This document shows, piece after piece, positions 10,667 to 23,854 of a DNA stretch of 64,000 bases (its first letter is position 1; every line of letters begins with the position of its first letter). Source of the stretch: Tulasnella sp. 424. Lineage: Eukaryota; Basidiomycota; Agaricomycetes; Cantharellales; Tulasnellaceae. A program made the translations under genes and the position numbers. The stretch is taken from positions 1 through 64,000 of the forward strand of contig WSUB01000135.1 of the NCBI GenBank assembly GCA_019633425.1, in the 5' to 3' direction. The notes beneath the pieces were generated by a model, which was given only the letters and a program-made list of their open reading frames with translations, was not told the origin of the DNA and searched no databases.

Positions 10667-13051
10667 ATGCTTCGCTTGACCACCCGGACGTCCACAACAG
10701 CAGCACGAAGATCCCTTCCTGTTGCCCGCCCTCCTTTATCTTCATCCATGTTGTCGCGCAATATTTCCAACTCACGTCCCAGGAGGAACGCGAATGCGCC
10801 ACCACCTGGTTACACGGTGGACACTTCGGTCGGGCCGATGCTGCAGTACCAGCGGTCGCTGCCCCGGTTGCCCGTCCCAACGTTGGAATCAACTGCGGCC
10901 AAGTACTTGGAGACCGTAGAACCTTTGGTTTCAGCTGAGGAGTATGCTGCAACCAAGGCCGCGGTAAACGAGTTTATTACCTCGGAGCAAGGAAAGGAGC
11001 TCCAGAACCGCTTGCTCAACAGAGCTGCTGAACCTGGGCGAGCCAGCTGGCTTTCGGAATGGTGGAATGATGTCGCCTATATGGGCTACAGGGATCCCGT
11101 AGTCGTCTTTGTGAGGTAAGTTTACCGTCTCTCGGTTGCGCTTTTCCGGAGCTAATTGCCTTAAAACAGTTATTTCTACGTTCACGTAGACGATCCATTC
11201 CGTCGCGACCTCATCACGAGAGCAGCTTCGCTCGTGAAGGCTTTATTGCCTTTCCGCGAGCTTGTCGAAAGGTAAGAGAGACGAAGCTGGCGCGTACCTG
11301 ACGTCAGACCGTCTCACCACGTTCCTCCCTATAGTCAGCAGCTGCAGCCCGAGAAAGTTCGACACATACCTCTCGACATGTCTTCTTACAAATGGTTATT
11401 CAACGCCAGTCGTTACCCGGTCAAGCCTTCCGATACGGCCCATAAATTCGATCCTTCACAAAACAACCATGTGGTCTTCGTTCGGAAGAATAAGTTCTAT
11501 GAAGTTCCTGTAATCGTCGATGGAGTGCCACTGAGCACAAAGGAGCTCGAGGCGTGAGTATTAATAACTGCAGACTTTCATTTGTTGCTGCTCTAACTAT
11601 TCCTGGTTTGTAGCCAGATCGCCAAGGTTGTCGAACTTGCCGGCTCCGACAAAGCACCTGCGGTTGGTGCATTAACGGCTGAAAACCGAGACATTTGGAC
11701 CGATGCGAGGGAAGCTTTGCTGAAAGTGTCACCAAAGAATAAGGAGTCGCTTGAACGTATTGAGTCGGCAATTATTGTTGTGGCTCTCGACGATACCAAG
11801 CCTGTCACTCGTGAAGACGTTTCCAAAGCCTGCTGGACTGGAGATGGAAGGAACAGGTTCTACGACAAGCATCAAAGTACGTGAAATATGCGTGACCTCG
11901 AACCGCTGTAATCGCTAACCCTACTATGACAGTCGTCGTTTTCGAGAATGGCAAATCCGGCTTCTTGGGCGAGCACTCTTGCATGGATGGCACACCAACT
12001 TTGCGTCTCAACGAGTTTATACTCTCCTCTCTGCGCTTCAATAAGGTCGACCATGGACCTGAAAGTGTTCGAGGAAATCTTCCTTCACCTGCTGAGCTCA
12101 AGTTCCAGTTGGACGGAACGGTGAAGAACTACATCGCCGAAGCTGAGAAGCATTTCGATGATCTTGTCGGTGCCCATGACCTTCATGTTAGTGCCAAATA
12201 TCATCTCGCGAGGAGAGGATCTTCTGCTGACAACGATGTATGTTTAGGTCCTACATTATGAAGGCTATGGAAAACAGGGAATCAAGAAGTACAAGGTTTC
12301 CCCCGACGCCTGGGCTCAAATGGTGAAGCAGCTAGCCTTCCACAAGATGTTCAATCGACCGGGTGTCTGCTACGAAAGTGCTCAGACGAGGAAGTTCCAA
12401 CTAGGACGGACTGAGGTCATTCGAGGCGCCAGCAAAGAGAGCAAGGCGTGGGCTGAGGCCATGCTGAGTCCTGCTGAGTCGGTAAGGAGCATCATCCTCG
12501 CGGATGGACTACACGTAAACTCATATTCTCATTTCCGCGTTCAGGATACCCGACGAGCGGCGTTGTTCAGGCGGGCGATCGCACGGCATGTGCAGTATGC
12601 AGCATGGGCTGCTGACGGACAAGGCGTCGACCGCCACCTTTTCGGACTCAAGAAACTGTTGAAGCCTGACGAACCCGTGCCTTCCATCTACACGGATTCC
12701 TCGTTCAGCAAGTCTAACCACTGGGAACTTTCCACTTCGAACCTTTCCAGCGAGTACTTCGCTGGGTGGGGTTACGGCGAAGGTATGTGGCTGCCGGACG
12801 GTGTACCTCCATGCGTCGAGCTTCACTGACGTACCGATCTTTGAAAAACAGTTGTTCCCGACGGTTATGGCCTCTCTTACTCCATCGGAGACAGCTACAT
12901 CCGATGGACCATTACGAGCTTGAAGCGGAGAACCGAGGAGCTGAAGCATTACCTTGCGGAGGCAGCGACAGAAACGCGTGAAATGATGGACCGCGCACTG
13001 GCAGAAGAAGCGGCCACTGCTGCTCCAGGAGAGGCCAAAGCGAAATTATAA
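10667..13051 (+). CDS. CAT2: Carnitine O-acetyltransferase, mitochondrial/peroxisomal
   Basis: Transfers acetyl groups between CoA and carnitine so that acetyl units can cross organelle membranes. Exons 10667-11115, 11170-11271, 11335-11553, 11614-11876, 11933-12186, 12248-12481, 12545-12782, 12852-13051, giving 652 residues. The catalytic His is at about 359 in GEHSCMDGTP, and the substrate-binding STS motif is at about 570-572 in SNHWELSTSNL. The choline/carnitine acyltransferase signature near the N-terminal third (SYKWLFNASRYP) is also clear. The N-terminus is Arg/Ser/Thr-rich without acids and looks like a mitochondrial presequence. The C-terminus is Ala-Lys-Leu, a PTS1 signal. An internal in-frame ATG at 10748 (Met28) could start a form without the presequence. 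Length fits fungal Cat2. Confidence 0.93.
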
Positions 13052-13247
13052 TAATATATCTACTTGTATATTTTTTTTCGTCGTAATAATGGGAATTGCT
13101 CTGCCACCGCATGAAAGGGGACCCTGTTAGGGCTTATGTCAGCATGTCCGTTGTTTGTGGTGTGCCTCGTGTTTTTCGTTTTACTTCGGACCACTCCTTG
13201 AGGCCGCCGCTGCCTCCCGCCGTTTTGCTCTCCCTCTTTCTTGGACC

Positions 13248-16200
13248 ATGGCTGGGATCCCTCCACCTAGGATGCGAGTATCGCGCTCGGGCCTATACGA
13301 CTCCCAGGCCGACAACTACCCATCCGATTTCCTCCACGACTCTGCTCAGCTCCAGGAAACATCGGCGCCATTTATGAACCAACCGTCGTTGGAAGATTCT
13401 CTATGGCCTTCCCATGCACCTCAAGACACACCCAGCGGCGATGACAGCGAGGAATATGCCCAATACAGTTCCAACTCTGCTACCCCAGGCCCTCCAACGC
13501 GCACAGCGGGCGCGGCATCCTTTCCTCAAATGCGTGGCGGCAATACCAACAACAACAGCAATGCGAGCCCCGCCGCCGCTCTTAAAGACCTCGTCAAGCG
13601 GCTTGGAAACTCTTCAACCCCATCTCGACCACCTCCTCCCCCTGCACCTAGATCAGAAGCAGATTCGGACATATTGGATTCCGACACCGAGAAGAAGCAA
13701 ATGCACAGTATTAGAACGACGTTCCGCCAGGCAGCGGGGCAATTGGGAGGACCACACGATGAATCCGACGCGATCGACCTAGCGACTCCAAAACAAGCGC
13801 ATCCTGGTTCCAGGATTCCAGTCAGCAGTGGTCGGCCGAAACAAAGGAGATCGTCTTTGGAGAGGAGCACTGCAACAGGGGCGACCGGCTTCAGGACCTC
13901 GTTTTCTGATGACGAGGCTCGGGAAGAAGCTGAAGTGTCCAGGATTGCATCTTCGGGTGAGAAACGATCCTCTCGACCGTTGAAAAAAATTAACACTCAA
14001 AGCCCCTTCACAGCGTTGGACCGGTCCAACTCCAGGTCGTTTGGCGACGAAGAGGCCCTAGACGAGGCCGAAGTCTCTAGAATTGCATCGTCAGGTAAGG
14101 AGGCAGTTAGAATCGTCATGAACTTGCTGCTAATGTTTTGTCTGAAGCGGTCGACCGGTCTGGTTCAAAATCTTTCGAGGCGCTCCAGGCTCGACTTGAT
14201 AGCAGCAATCTCGACGATTATCTTCCATCTTCTGACGGCGGATTCTCTCCGCCCGGCTCTCCACGGATAGAAAACTTGAATGGTACGCTTTCGAATGTCT
14301 TGATCTGCAGGGGGTCTGTGCTGACATTGTTCCAACCAGAATCTACGGTTGATTTAACGGCTGGTCACGACGTCTCCTTTCCTCAGGCGGAGGTCAGAGA
14401 AGAAATCGCCTTCCCAGACCCCCGTAGTCCTTCTCCGATACCTTCTGTCCGTCCTCGCACGACAAGCGCGTCTGGAATTGGCCGACCTCGTTCCTCTCTT
14501 TCGCTGCGACATCGCCCTGTCTCTTCCCTAGGCCGAGATTTCGGAGAAATCTCGTTTCCTTCTGGAGGTCGGTTTTGCCAATTTATCTACTAGCAACCTA
14601 ACTGACCTTTGAAATGGCAGAGGTCGATTTCAGCACGCCCATCAAAACCAAGGCAGAACGCCAGCTTGAATTGGAGCGGAGTTGGGGTCGCGCCTCTAGT
14701 TCTGGACTGTACTCCCGCCCGAGGACGGTGTCCCAAGGCAGTAGACATGATCATTCGCGGCCCGACTCTCCAGCACATTCGCTCAGAAGGTCGGAGTCTC
14801 GAGACGAGGTTCGCGCTTCATCGCCGGTGGGAGTTTGGGAGAAAGACAGGGAAAGAAACTGGAATAATCCGAGACCCAAACCGCTCGGAGCTCGCCCTCC
14901 TTCACCGCCCAGGGAAAAGAGAACTTCATTGGATGGTTATATTTCGGGAAGCACGAGATCCAGGACAAGCTCGATTTCTTCAATGGCATCGGTGGAATTC
15001 CAGTCGAAGGGCAAAGAGAGGGAACACAGTCTCAATTCGCCCCCTCCTGCGCCATCACCCGCTCCTTCCTCACCATCCTCTCCGCACAGGGTACGCACCG
15101 TGAGCTCCCCGACGCCGGCCGATATCCTTCACGAACGGGAGAGAAGTTGGAACCGACCTCAGAGATCTAGTCATCCAACCACGCCTTCCCATACCCACTC
15201 TCCCCATGCACATGTACACACGCGCTCGCCCGCAGTATCCATGACTGGTCTGGACTCTGCCGTGAAGTCCCTCAGGTCCAGTACTACGACACCACCCCCA
15301 GCTTTGGCTCGCAGCAAGAGCTTGGGACATAGCGCGGGAAAGACTAGTCCTGGTGAAGGGGCCCATCGCCCTACCACTCCATCAACTTCTTTTGGCCGCC
15401 GAATCAGCTTTATCGACGCAGTGAAGGAAGAAACGGAGCCTGAAAGTAGCGTCGCAAGTCAACCAGAATCTGAGCTCTCGACCAGCCATCCTCAAATACC
15501 GATGCCAAGGTCGACGACTCCCCCGGTGCCCCAATCTGGGTCGGAGACATCCTCTATCGTATCTGAGGAGCAAAAAGGATCTCAGTCAGAACATTCCGAG
15601 AGGGAGAAGAAACCATCGTTGACCTCGCGATTCAGTCTCAAGAGAGACGCCTCGCGTCTGAAGAAACTGTTTAGCAGCGGCTCTCGCTCTAAATCTCCCG
15701 CTCCGCAATCAACGACTCCACAATCCTCACCTCCTCGACCTGGGGCTGAGCCCGAATCGAACCGGGCGGAAGAGCCGAAACCGGAGCCAGTCTCTTCGAC
15801 ACCTCAAACTTCACCCGCCAAGTCTCGCGAGGCCCCGCCTCCGACAAACATTGTTACACCGACCAAGAGACCCTTCCACGAATATCCTGCGACTCTCCCG
15901 ACCCCGTCGCCTCCGAGAGGTGGTTTGCCAGCACTCCCCGACTCCTCGGAATCAGAGGGCGAAGACGAGCCTCAGCTCAGCGCGAGGAAGTCAGTTTCGA
16001 AAGAAGCTTCACGCATTGTTCCTCTCTTCGGAGCTGGTCGGTTTTTGCCAAAGACTCCCAAGTTCCCTGGAGCATGGTCCACACCTGGCACTGTTGCTAG
16101 AGCGGCCTCCCCTCCTCCTTTCGATGATCGAGAACATCCTCATCCGAAGGGAAAGGCCGTGGAAGCCTTGAAATTGAAGCCTGAGGACGCGATTCCCTCC

Positions 16201-17715
16201 GATTCCGATGCGTCGACGCCAGTTGTTCGGCCCATGGAAGTACCTCCAGAGCCTGTGAACGACACGCCTCAGGAGGAAAGCATCTCTCAAGGTTCCAACG
16301 ACGAGGCCGTTGAAGTCCCAGAGCGCGTGATGACACCCACGCCAGAATCGCACGCTGTCACCAAGGCTGAACCAAAGACACCCTATCCTCCTGGAGGGTG
16401 GGGCAGGACGCCCTCGCAGCGCAAGAGCATTCTTAAAGTCCGGTTCGATGCGCCTAGACAATCCCCTGGTCATCAAACAAGCTCACTTCCTGCGACGCCT
16501 GACGAAGTCAAAGACAAGGCCTTTAAGCTACTCGAGGGTCTCGGAGGGATCATGGCCGACGAAGGTTACGGAAGCCTCGGCAAGACTGTACAGCAGCCTA
16601 CTACCAGTACGCCTTCGCGTGGGCCAAACATTAGTATGGTTGATGGTCTCGGACGTCAACTGTATGCGGCCAGTGACGGTGCCTTCATCCAGCGGTTGGA
16701 TCAGCGAGGAAGGACCATGTCGACCGACAGTGCTCAATCGTCTTCGTCGATCGGCCTGAATGAAGAACCGCCGCTCACCAAACCCGCTAGCTCGGCGATT
16801 GAAGTTAACGTGACGGAGCCCCGAAAACGGACCCAGACGCATCCTTCTGGCCAAAACGTCAATCCTGAAGATGTTTCACTGAACTCACCCCCGCCCCAGG
16901 GCCAGCAAGGTTATTACGAGAGTGATGGAAGCTCCGACGACTCCCCGTACCCAACGAAAGTACGAATCAAGCGGATTCGCCATGCTATTGACGACGTTCG
17001 CAGATCCCTCGATGGGTGAGTGGTGGCCCCAAGTTACTTGCCACCAGCCAAGTCTGACATACCTTTTCATTATGTAGAAGTCTTTCATTTGGCTCTGAAG
17101 ATGAACCCACCTTGGAGCAACGACTTGAACTAGACCTTCGGTTGAATCAAGAGAGAGAAAGGAGCTTAAAGGCTCAGTCGGAAAGACGCAAATTGCAGCG
17201 GCAACTGCAGTCCCCCGCTGACGGACAAGGACCCAAAGCCCAACCACGACCTGCCAGGACCTCGCGTCAACCTAAGGTAATTCATTGCCGTCTAGTACTT
17301 GAATGTCACTAAACATCGCCTTACTCAACCAGACATTGGGTAACTCGATGAGCAATATGCTATCCAGCCTCTTGACCGTCAAGTGGACATTGTTCATTTT
17401 CGCTCAAATCATCATTCTGTGGTTCATGCTTGAGTAAGTCGCAGCAATGATGTTCATCGCCTTCCTGTGCTAATCAATTTGGTGGACAGGTTTGCGAAAC
17501 GGCATGCGGAAACTTTATTCTATACGACACACTATGACCCGACTTGGGCCGGATATCACGATTCCGGCGATCCCCACGCGCCCACAACGTCACAATGGCT
17601 CATGCTTGGACGTGACGCTGCCTCCGCCGCAGCTTGGTTCGAAGACTTACTATACCACTACTTCGGGATCTATGGAGGACGGACCACGCTAAGACCCAAT
17701 CTGGTACCAACCTAA
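13248..17715 (+). CDS. Large Ser/Pro-rich, tail-anchored membrane protein of unknown function
   Basis: I do not recognise this protein. Exons 13248-13956, 14014-14094, 14148-14282, 14340-14567, 14621-17015, 17078-17276, 17333-17433, 17490-17715, giving 1,357 residues. Most of it is low-complexity and phosphosite-rich (RSxS, TPPxSP patterns). A short repeat with the core EAEVSRIASSG then A-x-DRS occurs twice at exon junctions. A coiled coil (LEQRLELDLRLNQERERSL and following) precedes a hydrophobic segment at about 1263-1282 (TLFIFAQIIILWFMLE) and a 75-residue tail. This layout suggests a scaffold anchored in a membrane, possibly ER or nuclear envelope; that is inference. Start is the first ATG in frame; introns 1 and 3 are both 57 nt without stops, so isoforms are possible. 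Confidence 0.75.
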
Positions 17716-20359
17716 TACCCCCATCGACCTTGATTACGGCACCAGTTATGTATGTTGACCCGTCATTATTGCTTTTCATGCTTTCGAAATTATCCTGGTT
17801 CCGCTTTTGTATTCCTTTTCTTTTTGTATTTTAGCTTTTCTATTTGTGTGCGGCGGTTTTTTAAGCTCCTTTTATGAGATGATGAGCCTTTTGATGGACT
17901 AATTCCGAATTGCGCGGCGAGATCGATTGATTAGCGTTGACGAGAGGCACAGGTTGGCGGATTTCGACACCTATGGAAATCTGCGGAGAGAACGGGCTGT
18001 ATCGATCGGCGACGAAACACTCTCCACCGTCTAAACAAGTGTATTCCCCGGTTCATTGCTGTACATGGCTTAGTTCTTCGTAGTAATCCCGAGCTAGATA
18101 CGCGAGATTCATCCTGTTCTCAAGATGATCGAGTCCCATCAGGTTTCTCGAATTCTGCAGTAGGGGGACTCATGAACGCGATCCTTTCCTAGAGCTCACG
18201 TTCGGCCTCTTGTCACAAACTCCATGTTTGGCGGCAAAAGAGATTGCTAAAAGCCTCTATCGTATAGTGCTGACTAGCCCGCGTCGCTGCAAAGACTTTC
18301 TCAGGTGGTATGATTCTCGGGAACGGTCGGAAGACAGAAAACGTCTGTTCAGCGCGATGGGCTGTACTTTGGTTATTCAAGGTACGGAAGACAAATTCAC
18401 CGCGTCCCTGTCCGGCCGGCTACTTGTGCTGAGAAGGGCTTGGCGTACATTTCAGGTTGGGGCGTGGGCTTTCTACTAGTATCCATTTCAAGCAACCAGT
18501 GAACACTTAGGGCTGTTCGGCGGGCTTCCGAGTCGTTCGCCAAGTTCGCCATGTTCCGTTTTGGAAGGTGTTGGACGATCTTCTTCGAAGCGAGTTGACC
18601 TTCTTACGCGCTTCGAGTTGGATAGTCGGGTTCCCTGGATCGACTTATTCGGCCTGGTTCCGATCAAACCTCTGCTTCTCTATGTTCAAACAGGCGGGCT
18701 CGTCTTCGAGGTGCCTAGTCCTTCTGTTGTTCGTGTTGGCGAAGTATGTGACGCCAGGGGTTATCAGGATGCAGGGGAGTGGATATCGGAACCGATATCA
18801 GGCTCGCCGGTCAGAAAAGGGCAAGAGAAAGGCGCAAGTTGTCCATCGGTCCTTGATCTAGCACAGAACATCACGAAGAAAGTAAAGAAAAGTTAAAGAG
18901 TGATGGCGGTGGCGGACTTTTCTGTACTAATATGCCGCTTGAATTCGGAATTCGACTTCTTTCAGCGCTTCATTAGAAGGTTCGCGTTCCAAGCCACAAG
19001 GCAAATGTAGATCCCCAGCAGCCTGTACCATGAGGCAAAGATGCTAAAGACACGACTTTTTTCGGGCTTATCTATAAGTTGAGGGCGCTTGGAGTTCATT
19101 TTACAGTCCCGGCATGATGAGAGCACCTCGCTCCGCATTCTGTTCTGATCCGGGGGATAAAGTACGTATATACATACGTCTTTTCGTACTTTGCGGTTCC
19201 GGAAGATAGCTGCTTTTGCAACATCCCGCAGCCAACGTTTGTCTGTTGGCTTTTGAGCAATGTGGTGTAAAATTGCGTCATGACGGTGGGTTAAGCTGAG
19301 CCCAAGGGGGATCTGCGTCCCCCTCGAAATTGTTCACAGGAAGGAAAGCGTGATCCTCAACGCTGTACGGTACAGGCACAATCAGCAAAGGATGTTAGTG
19401 TGGCTCCATGGGAAGTGATGATGGAGGGCCAACCGCGTGTGGTCCGAGGTTATGGAAGGAAAGCGCCTATTGGTTGATAACACTAACCATTACACCTTGG
19501 AAGGGAAAGCGCCACATTGTGGTATGACGACATCTGTCTGCCCACCTCGTTGGATAACCCCTTCTCATCATCGGCTTCAAGCGTGCCGACAATGCGATTG
19601 AGTGATTGTAATTTTCATGAGCAATGGGCAGAGGGTAATTGGCAGAATTCTCGTACGGAAGAACTCTGCGACGTGCGCGACGATGATTTAGCGGATGACG
19701 AAGGCAACGACGACAAGGAAACGTCAGAAGTGTGGAACGTACCGCATTCTGAATACAAAGCGTTGATGTCACCCTTCCGCTCCATTGTGAGCACGGATGG
19801 CGATGGTTTAGCCATTTTGTGCGGCATGGTCGGCTAGCTAACGAAAATTTGTGGCGTGCAAACTTTTGGTGGCTTGCAGAAATATTCTTTCGAAAGTGTA
19901 CCTTGCAGATCATCCCATTGTAGGCCTAGGACACGTTTCGGCGTATTACATGCGTCCTCCAGCCCGAAGAACGAGTGAATATGGCAAGGAATGTAGGGAC
20001 TGGGGAATGTTTTGGTGTGTGGATTCGCTTCTGGGCCTCGCTTTTTTCTGCGGTTCCTGGCGGTTTTCTGCTTCACGCACCCTGGGAAAACATTCCACTT
20101 CGGTCATCGCTTCCCCCCTCCCTTCCTCTCTCTCCAGCCTCTCTCTCAGCCTCATCGCTCCCCCTCCCGTCCTTTTCTCTTCATCCCGCCCACCACCTCC
20201 TCCTCCCCGTCGCGACTTCTCGCTACCAACGCTCACTACCAAACCCACCTGCTTCGTGCAAGTCAGCAGAGCAAAGGGCTCAACCTACACCAACTCAATT
20301 CCCCGAATAGAGAGATTTTGGTCGCCCAGGCCAACAGTCTCTGACGGGTTACTACAGCG
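17716..20359. other. Intergenic region, 2.6 kb, no recognisable gene
   Basis: The first 150 nt are pyrimidine-rich and look like the 3' tail of the preceding gene. Open frames at 18210-18896 and 19517-19837 (the latter acidic) have no family signature, no supporting splice pattern and no homologous feel. The last 300 nt (20090-20340) are CT-rich and fit the leader of the next gene. Confidence 0.55.
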
Positions 20360-22479
20360 ATGGCAGGCCCGCTACCTACTCCGAAGCCTTCGCCATCATC
20401 ACCCCACTATCTACAACACATTGCCCCTGGTACAAGACCTGTACCGTCGCCCAGCAACAGCAACACTCCGATACCAGTCCCAACTCGAACGCCTCCCCCC
20501 AGTCCACCTCGACAGGATGTCCTCTATGTCAATCCAGACGGCTCATCGCATCGGGGTCAATGGCCACCAGAGCCACATCTCTCAGACTCAACCGCCAAGG
20601 GAAAACGGCCGAACGTGGACGCTTCTCTCCGTCGTCGCGGCCTCGCAGACGGTTCCTCCGACGCTTCCGATTCCCGTAAGTATCCCCTACCTCTCCCGTC
20701 CATCGGTGCCCGCGCCTTTCCTCGAACGCCGTGACCCTCTATCGAAGGGTTTTGAAGCTCTGATGGGAACAAGTTGGGGGAGGCGCAGTGCGTCATAGAC
20801 AAGCAGACTCAGCGCGGCATAGTTGTTTGGCTTTCCCATCATCAATCCTGCCTCTGCTCCCCAATTCAGTCCCGACACCTTACTAACGTTATAATTTCTC
20901 TCCTTCGCGCAGTCCTCTCACCGCAACCCTTGCCTAGACAGCAGGCCGTCGACTGTGTGTACATTTCACGTGCTCGATGCCAAAAAAGACCGATCCTGAT
21001 CCCTGTTCAAAATCACTTTCCACAGATCCCTCATGCAACGATGTTGGCAACAATATCCTTTCCTGCTACCCGACATCTGGCACAACAATTAACCAGGGTG
21101 ATTGGACCAAGTTCATTTGTGAGTTTTGCCTTCTTTCATCGATTGCCGCGCGTCTCAATTGTGAGCAGACCCTGACGACTTCTCTCTTTATCACTTCCTT
21201 TCTCTTCTTTCTTTTTGACGCACACAACAGGGAATACCAATCTTCCGGAGTTCATCGGACTCCCGGGCCAGGTGGACGTGTATCTGTATCACGCGGACTC
21301 GGGCGACCTAGTGCAATCATGGCCTGGTCTCTGGAACGCTCAAGGCCAGATCAACGTCGTTGCCAACGACTCGTTTTGGGATTATCGGATGTCCAAGTGG
21401 CAGCCAGGCCAAGCCATCCCGTATACGTATTATTTCGTTATCGTCAAGTCCGGGACCCAGTTGACAGGCGGTGAAGAAAGACAAGCTACTTGGACCGCAG
21501 TCCGTAAGTCTACTTGGCCTTCTTGTGCTGTGCACCGAGATTGCGGCCAAACTAACACCGCCTGTTTATCGCAGAGACGGCTTTTGCCGATTCGGTCTAT
21601 GCCTCATCATCTTCGGCCGCCTCTGTTTCGTCCGTCTCCATAGCATCCTCCATCTCCGCATTAGGGCCTACCTCCGCCTCCATTATCTCGGTCAGTAGCT
21701 TGTCACGAGCAAGTCTTAGCGCCCTTGCAACAGCAACTCCGGGAGCGTCTGGCGCCGGTTTGCAGGGCGCCGGAGAAGGCAATAACAACGGAGGATTTCC
21801 TGCGTGGGCGATCGCTCTGTTGGTCATTCTTGGATTCTTGGCCTTTTTGTCCATGGCGGGGCTCGGATACGTCTTGATTCGGAACTGGAGAAGAAGACAC
21901 CGACGCGGGAGTGGGTTCAGCGTCGACAGTGCCAGTCCGATGATGGTTCAGGAGGCTCCGATGTCTGACGTTGGACAGTCGCCCGTCACGCTGCAGTCTC
22001 CGGATCATTTCGCCAAGAGCGGGCCATTGGCTGCCGCGGGTGCTATGATGGGAGCTGCTGCTGCTGCTCCCGGCGGGACGAGGAATAACAGTGTCCAGTA
22101 CGACGGAGCGTCGACCCGATCCGTTTCCGATGCGGGTCTCTTCAGCGGTCAAGACGCTGCGATCATGGCAGACGCCTTCCGTAAAGCGCTTAGGAAACCG
22201 GATTTCGCCGATAGGCCGTTGGAAGAGGGAGAGAGTCCATCCACGGGCACCAACGGCGTTAAAAATACCCCGAGTCCAGGCGCACCGACGTCTTCGCCTG
22301 CTAATCCCCCTCCCCCGCCGCCGCCCCTACCGGAACCGGACGTCATCGTTAGGGAGTTGGCCGAAGAAGGACGAGATCTTCGGAGCGTCAGTTCGGTCAA
22401 AGGTTATACGGTGCAGTCTTTGGAGGAAGGAAGTGCAGAAGGAACGAGTCCGACGACCACGAACAGGAACCCGTCATGA
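20360..22479 (+). CDS. Single-pass plasma-membrane protein with conserved extracellular domain (basidiomycete family)
   Basis: Exons 20360-20675, 20913-20954, 21026-21118, 21231-21503, 21575-22479, giving 542 residues. The recognisable part begins with DVGNNILSCYPTSGTT and continues with DWTKFIWNTNLPEFIG, VDVYLYHADSG and WQPGQAIPYTYYFVIV. I know this as a basidiomycete-type ectodomain with no assigned function. A Ser/Ala stalk follows, then one transmembrane helix at about 317-342 ending in basic RNWRRRHRR, and a cytosolic tail with AADAFRK-like, poly-Pro and acidic segments. No signal peptide is visible at the start. Exon 1 is uncertain: another frame across it joins via a donor at 20958 and is also open. 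The downstream exons are solid. Confidence 0.7.
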
Positions 22480-23854
22480 TGATTGTGATGCAAGGAAGGA
22501 TGGATGGATGACCGGCGACGATGATGATGACGTCGATGACGATGACGATGAAGACCTAGCCTCCCGCCGGGCCTTCATAGAACGACACCCCAAGTTCAGG
22601 ATACCCTCTCGAAGTTATTTGCTACGCTAAAATATGCCGAAATTATGGATCTGCCTCTCCCGACGCAAAAAGAATTAACGCCGCTACTACGTGCCAAAAC
22701 AACCCAACTCCCCGTTTCACCTCCTATTCGCGGCCCACTTCATCCCGCCCTCCCGACTTCCCCCTACCCTTCTTCCTTTTGCGTTTCACGGACATCACCT
22801 ATTTTCGACATTATCGTTGCAAGACGAGGGGACCCTTTTTTTTGTTTTCCGCCTTTCCCATTTTCAACCTTAACTCTTATTCTCTTTTACTGTTTTCGTA
22901 TTTCTCTTACTCCTCTTCTTCTTGACTTCGGCGTCTTCCTATTCCTTTCTTGGGGCTCGGTCATTATCATCATGTGTTTTCGTCTTCTGTCTCTTCCGTC
23001 CACGCCTCTTTTCTTGTGATCACGCCGTTTCATTCTTGCACTATGTTTACGAACAATTCCTCAGAGACTATTCCTTTCTCTCTTCTATCCGTCCTCTTGT
23101 TGTTTACTCCCATCCATTGACTTTTTTTCCTTTCTTGTTATGGATCCTAATATTTTTTACCTCCTTTTCCTTTTTCGACGTTGTCATCCCCCCCGCTCTA
23201 CGTACGTTCTGCGATCAACATCAGCCTCTCTCCGCATTTTTTCGCCCTCGCACATCTTGTAGACTGAGCTCCGTTTTGTTGCATTTCAACATCACCTTCA
23301 ACTTCAAAAAATCATACCCCCTCACACTCGTTACCCCCTTCAAAAAACCGACCTAGTGCCGTTCCCTCCAATCTTGATCCCCTCGTCACTCTTTTCTTTT
23401 CGATCATTACCACATTTCTTAACACTGGACTTTCTTTTCAACATTTCTTACGTAGTTTTTCAACTTTTGCTTTTCTTCCGCTTTTACTCACTACGCTTTT
23501 CGAGTTCTGAGACCTCTTTTATTCTTTGGTTCCGTTCTTGATTTGATCACTAGCTTTGTTAGTCAGTTCGAGTTTGCAGCAAGTTTTGTTTATTTCCTTT
23601 TTTTCATTAGGGGTTCGCAAATTCGAAACATTTCATTTTGTGTCGTTTTGGAGTGACCCATCAATTTGACGACCAAGCGCTGGAACAAGAATAGTGTACG
23701 GAGGGATTGAAGTCCCGGGATCTGTTACACAATTACTCTTCGCAAGCCTCCTCGGTTGTAAATTCGCACATCGCAAATGGCCGAGGCGTGCCAAACTCGA
23801 GCAAGCTAACCACCACCACAGCTCAGCTCTTTGTTCAAACTCCCCACGAATGGC
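22480..23854. other. Pyrimidine-rich 3' tail and promoter of next gene
   Basis: From about 22,640 to 23,620 the plus strand is strongly C+T-rich with many T runs and few purine tracts, directly downstream of the membrane-protein stop. It has no plausible gene. The last 200 nt are mixed and should contain the promoter of the ATRIP-like gene. Confidence 0.6.

Noticed and set aside
13957..14339. Treating the 57-nt stop-free introns of the tail-anchored protein as coding
   Set aside because: They have proper GT..AG ends and their removal brings the repeated peptide units into line; kept as possible isoforms only.
19517..19837. Acidic open frame of about 106 codons
   Set aside because: Not supported by any motif, repeat or neighbouring exon; the opposite strand is also open.
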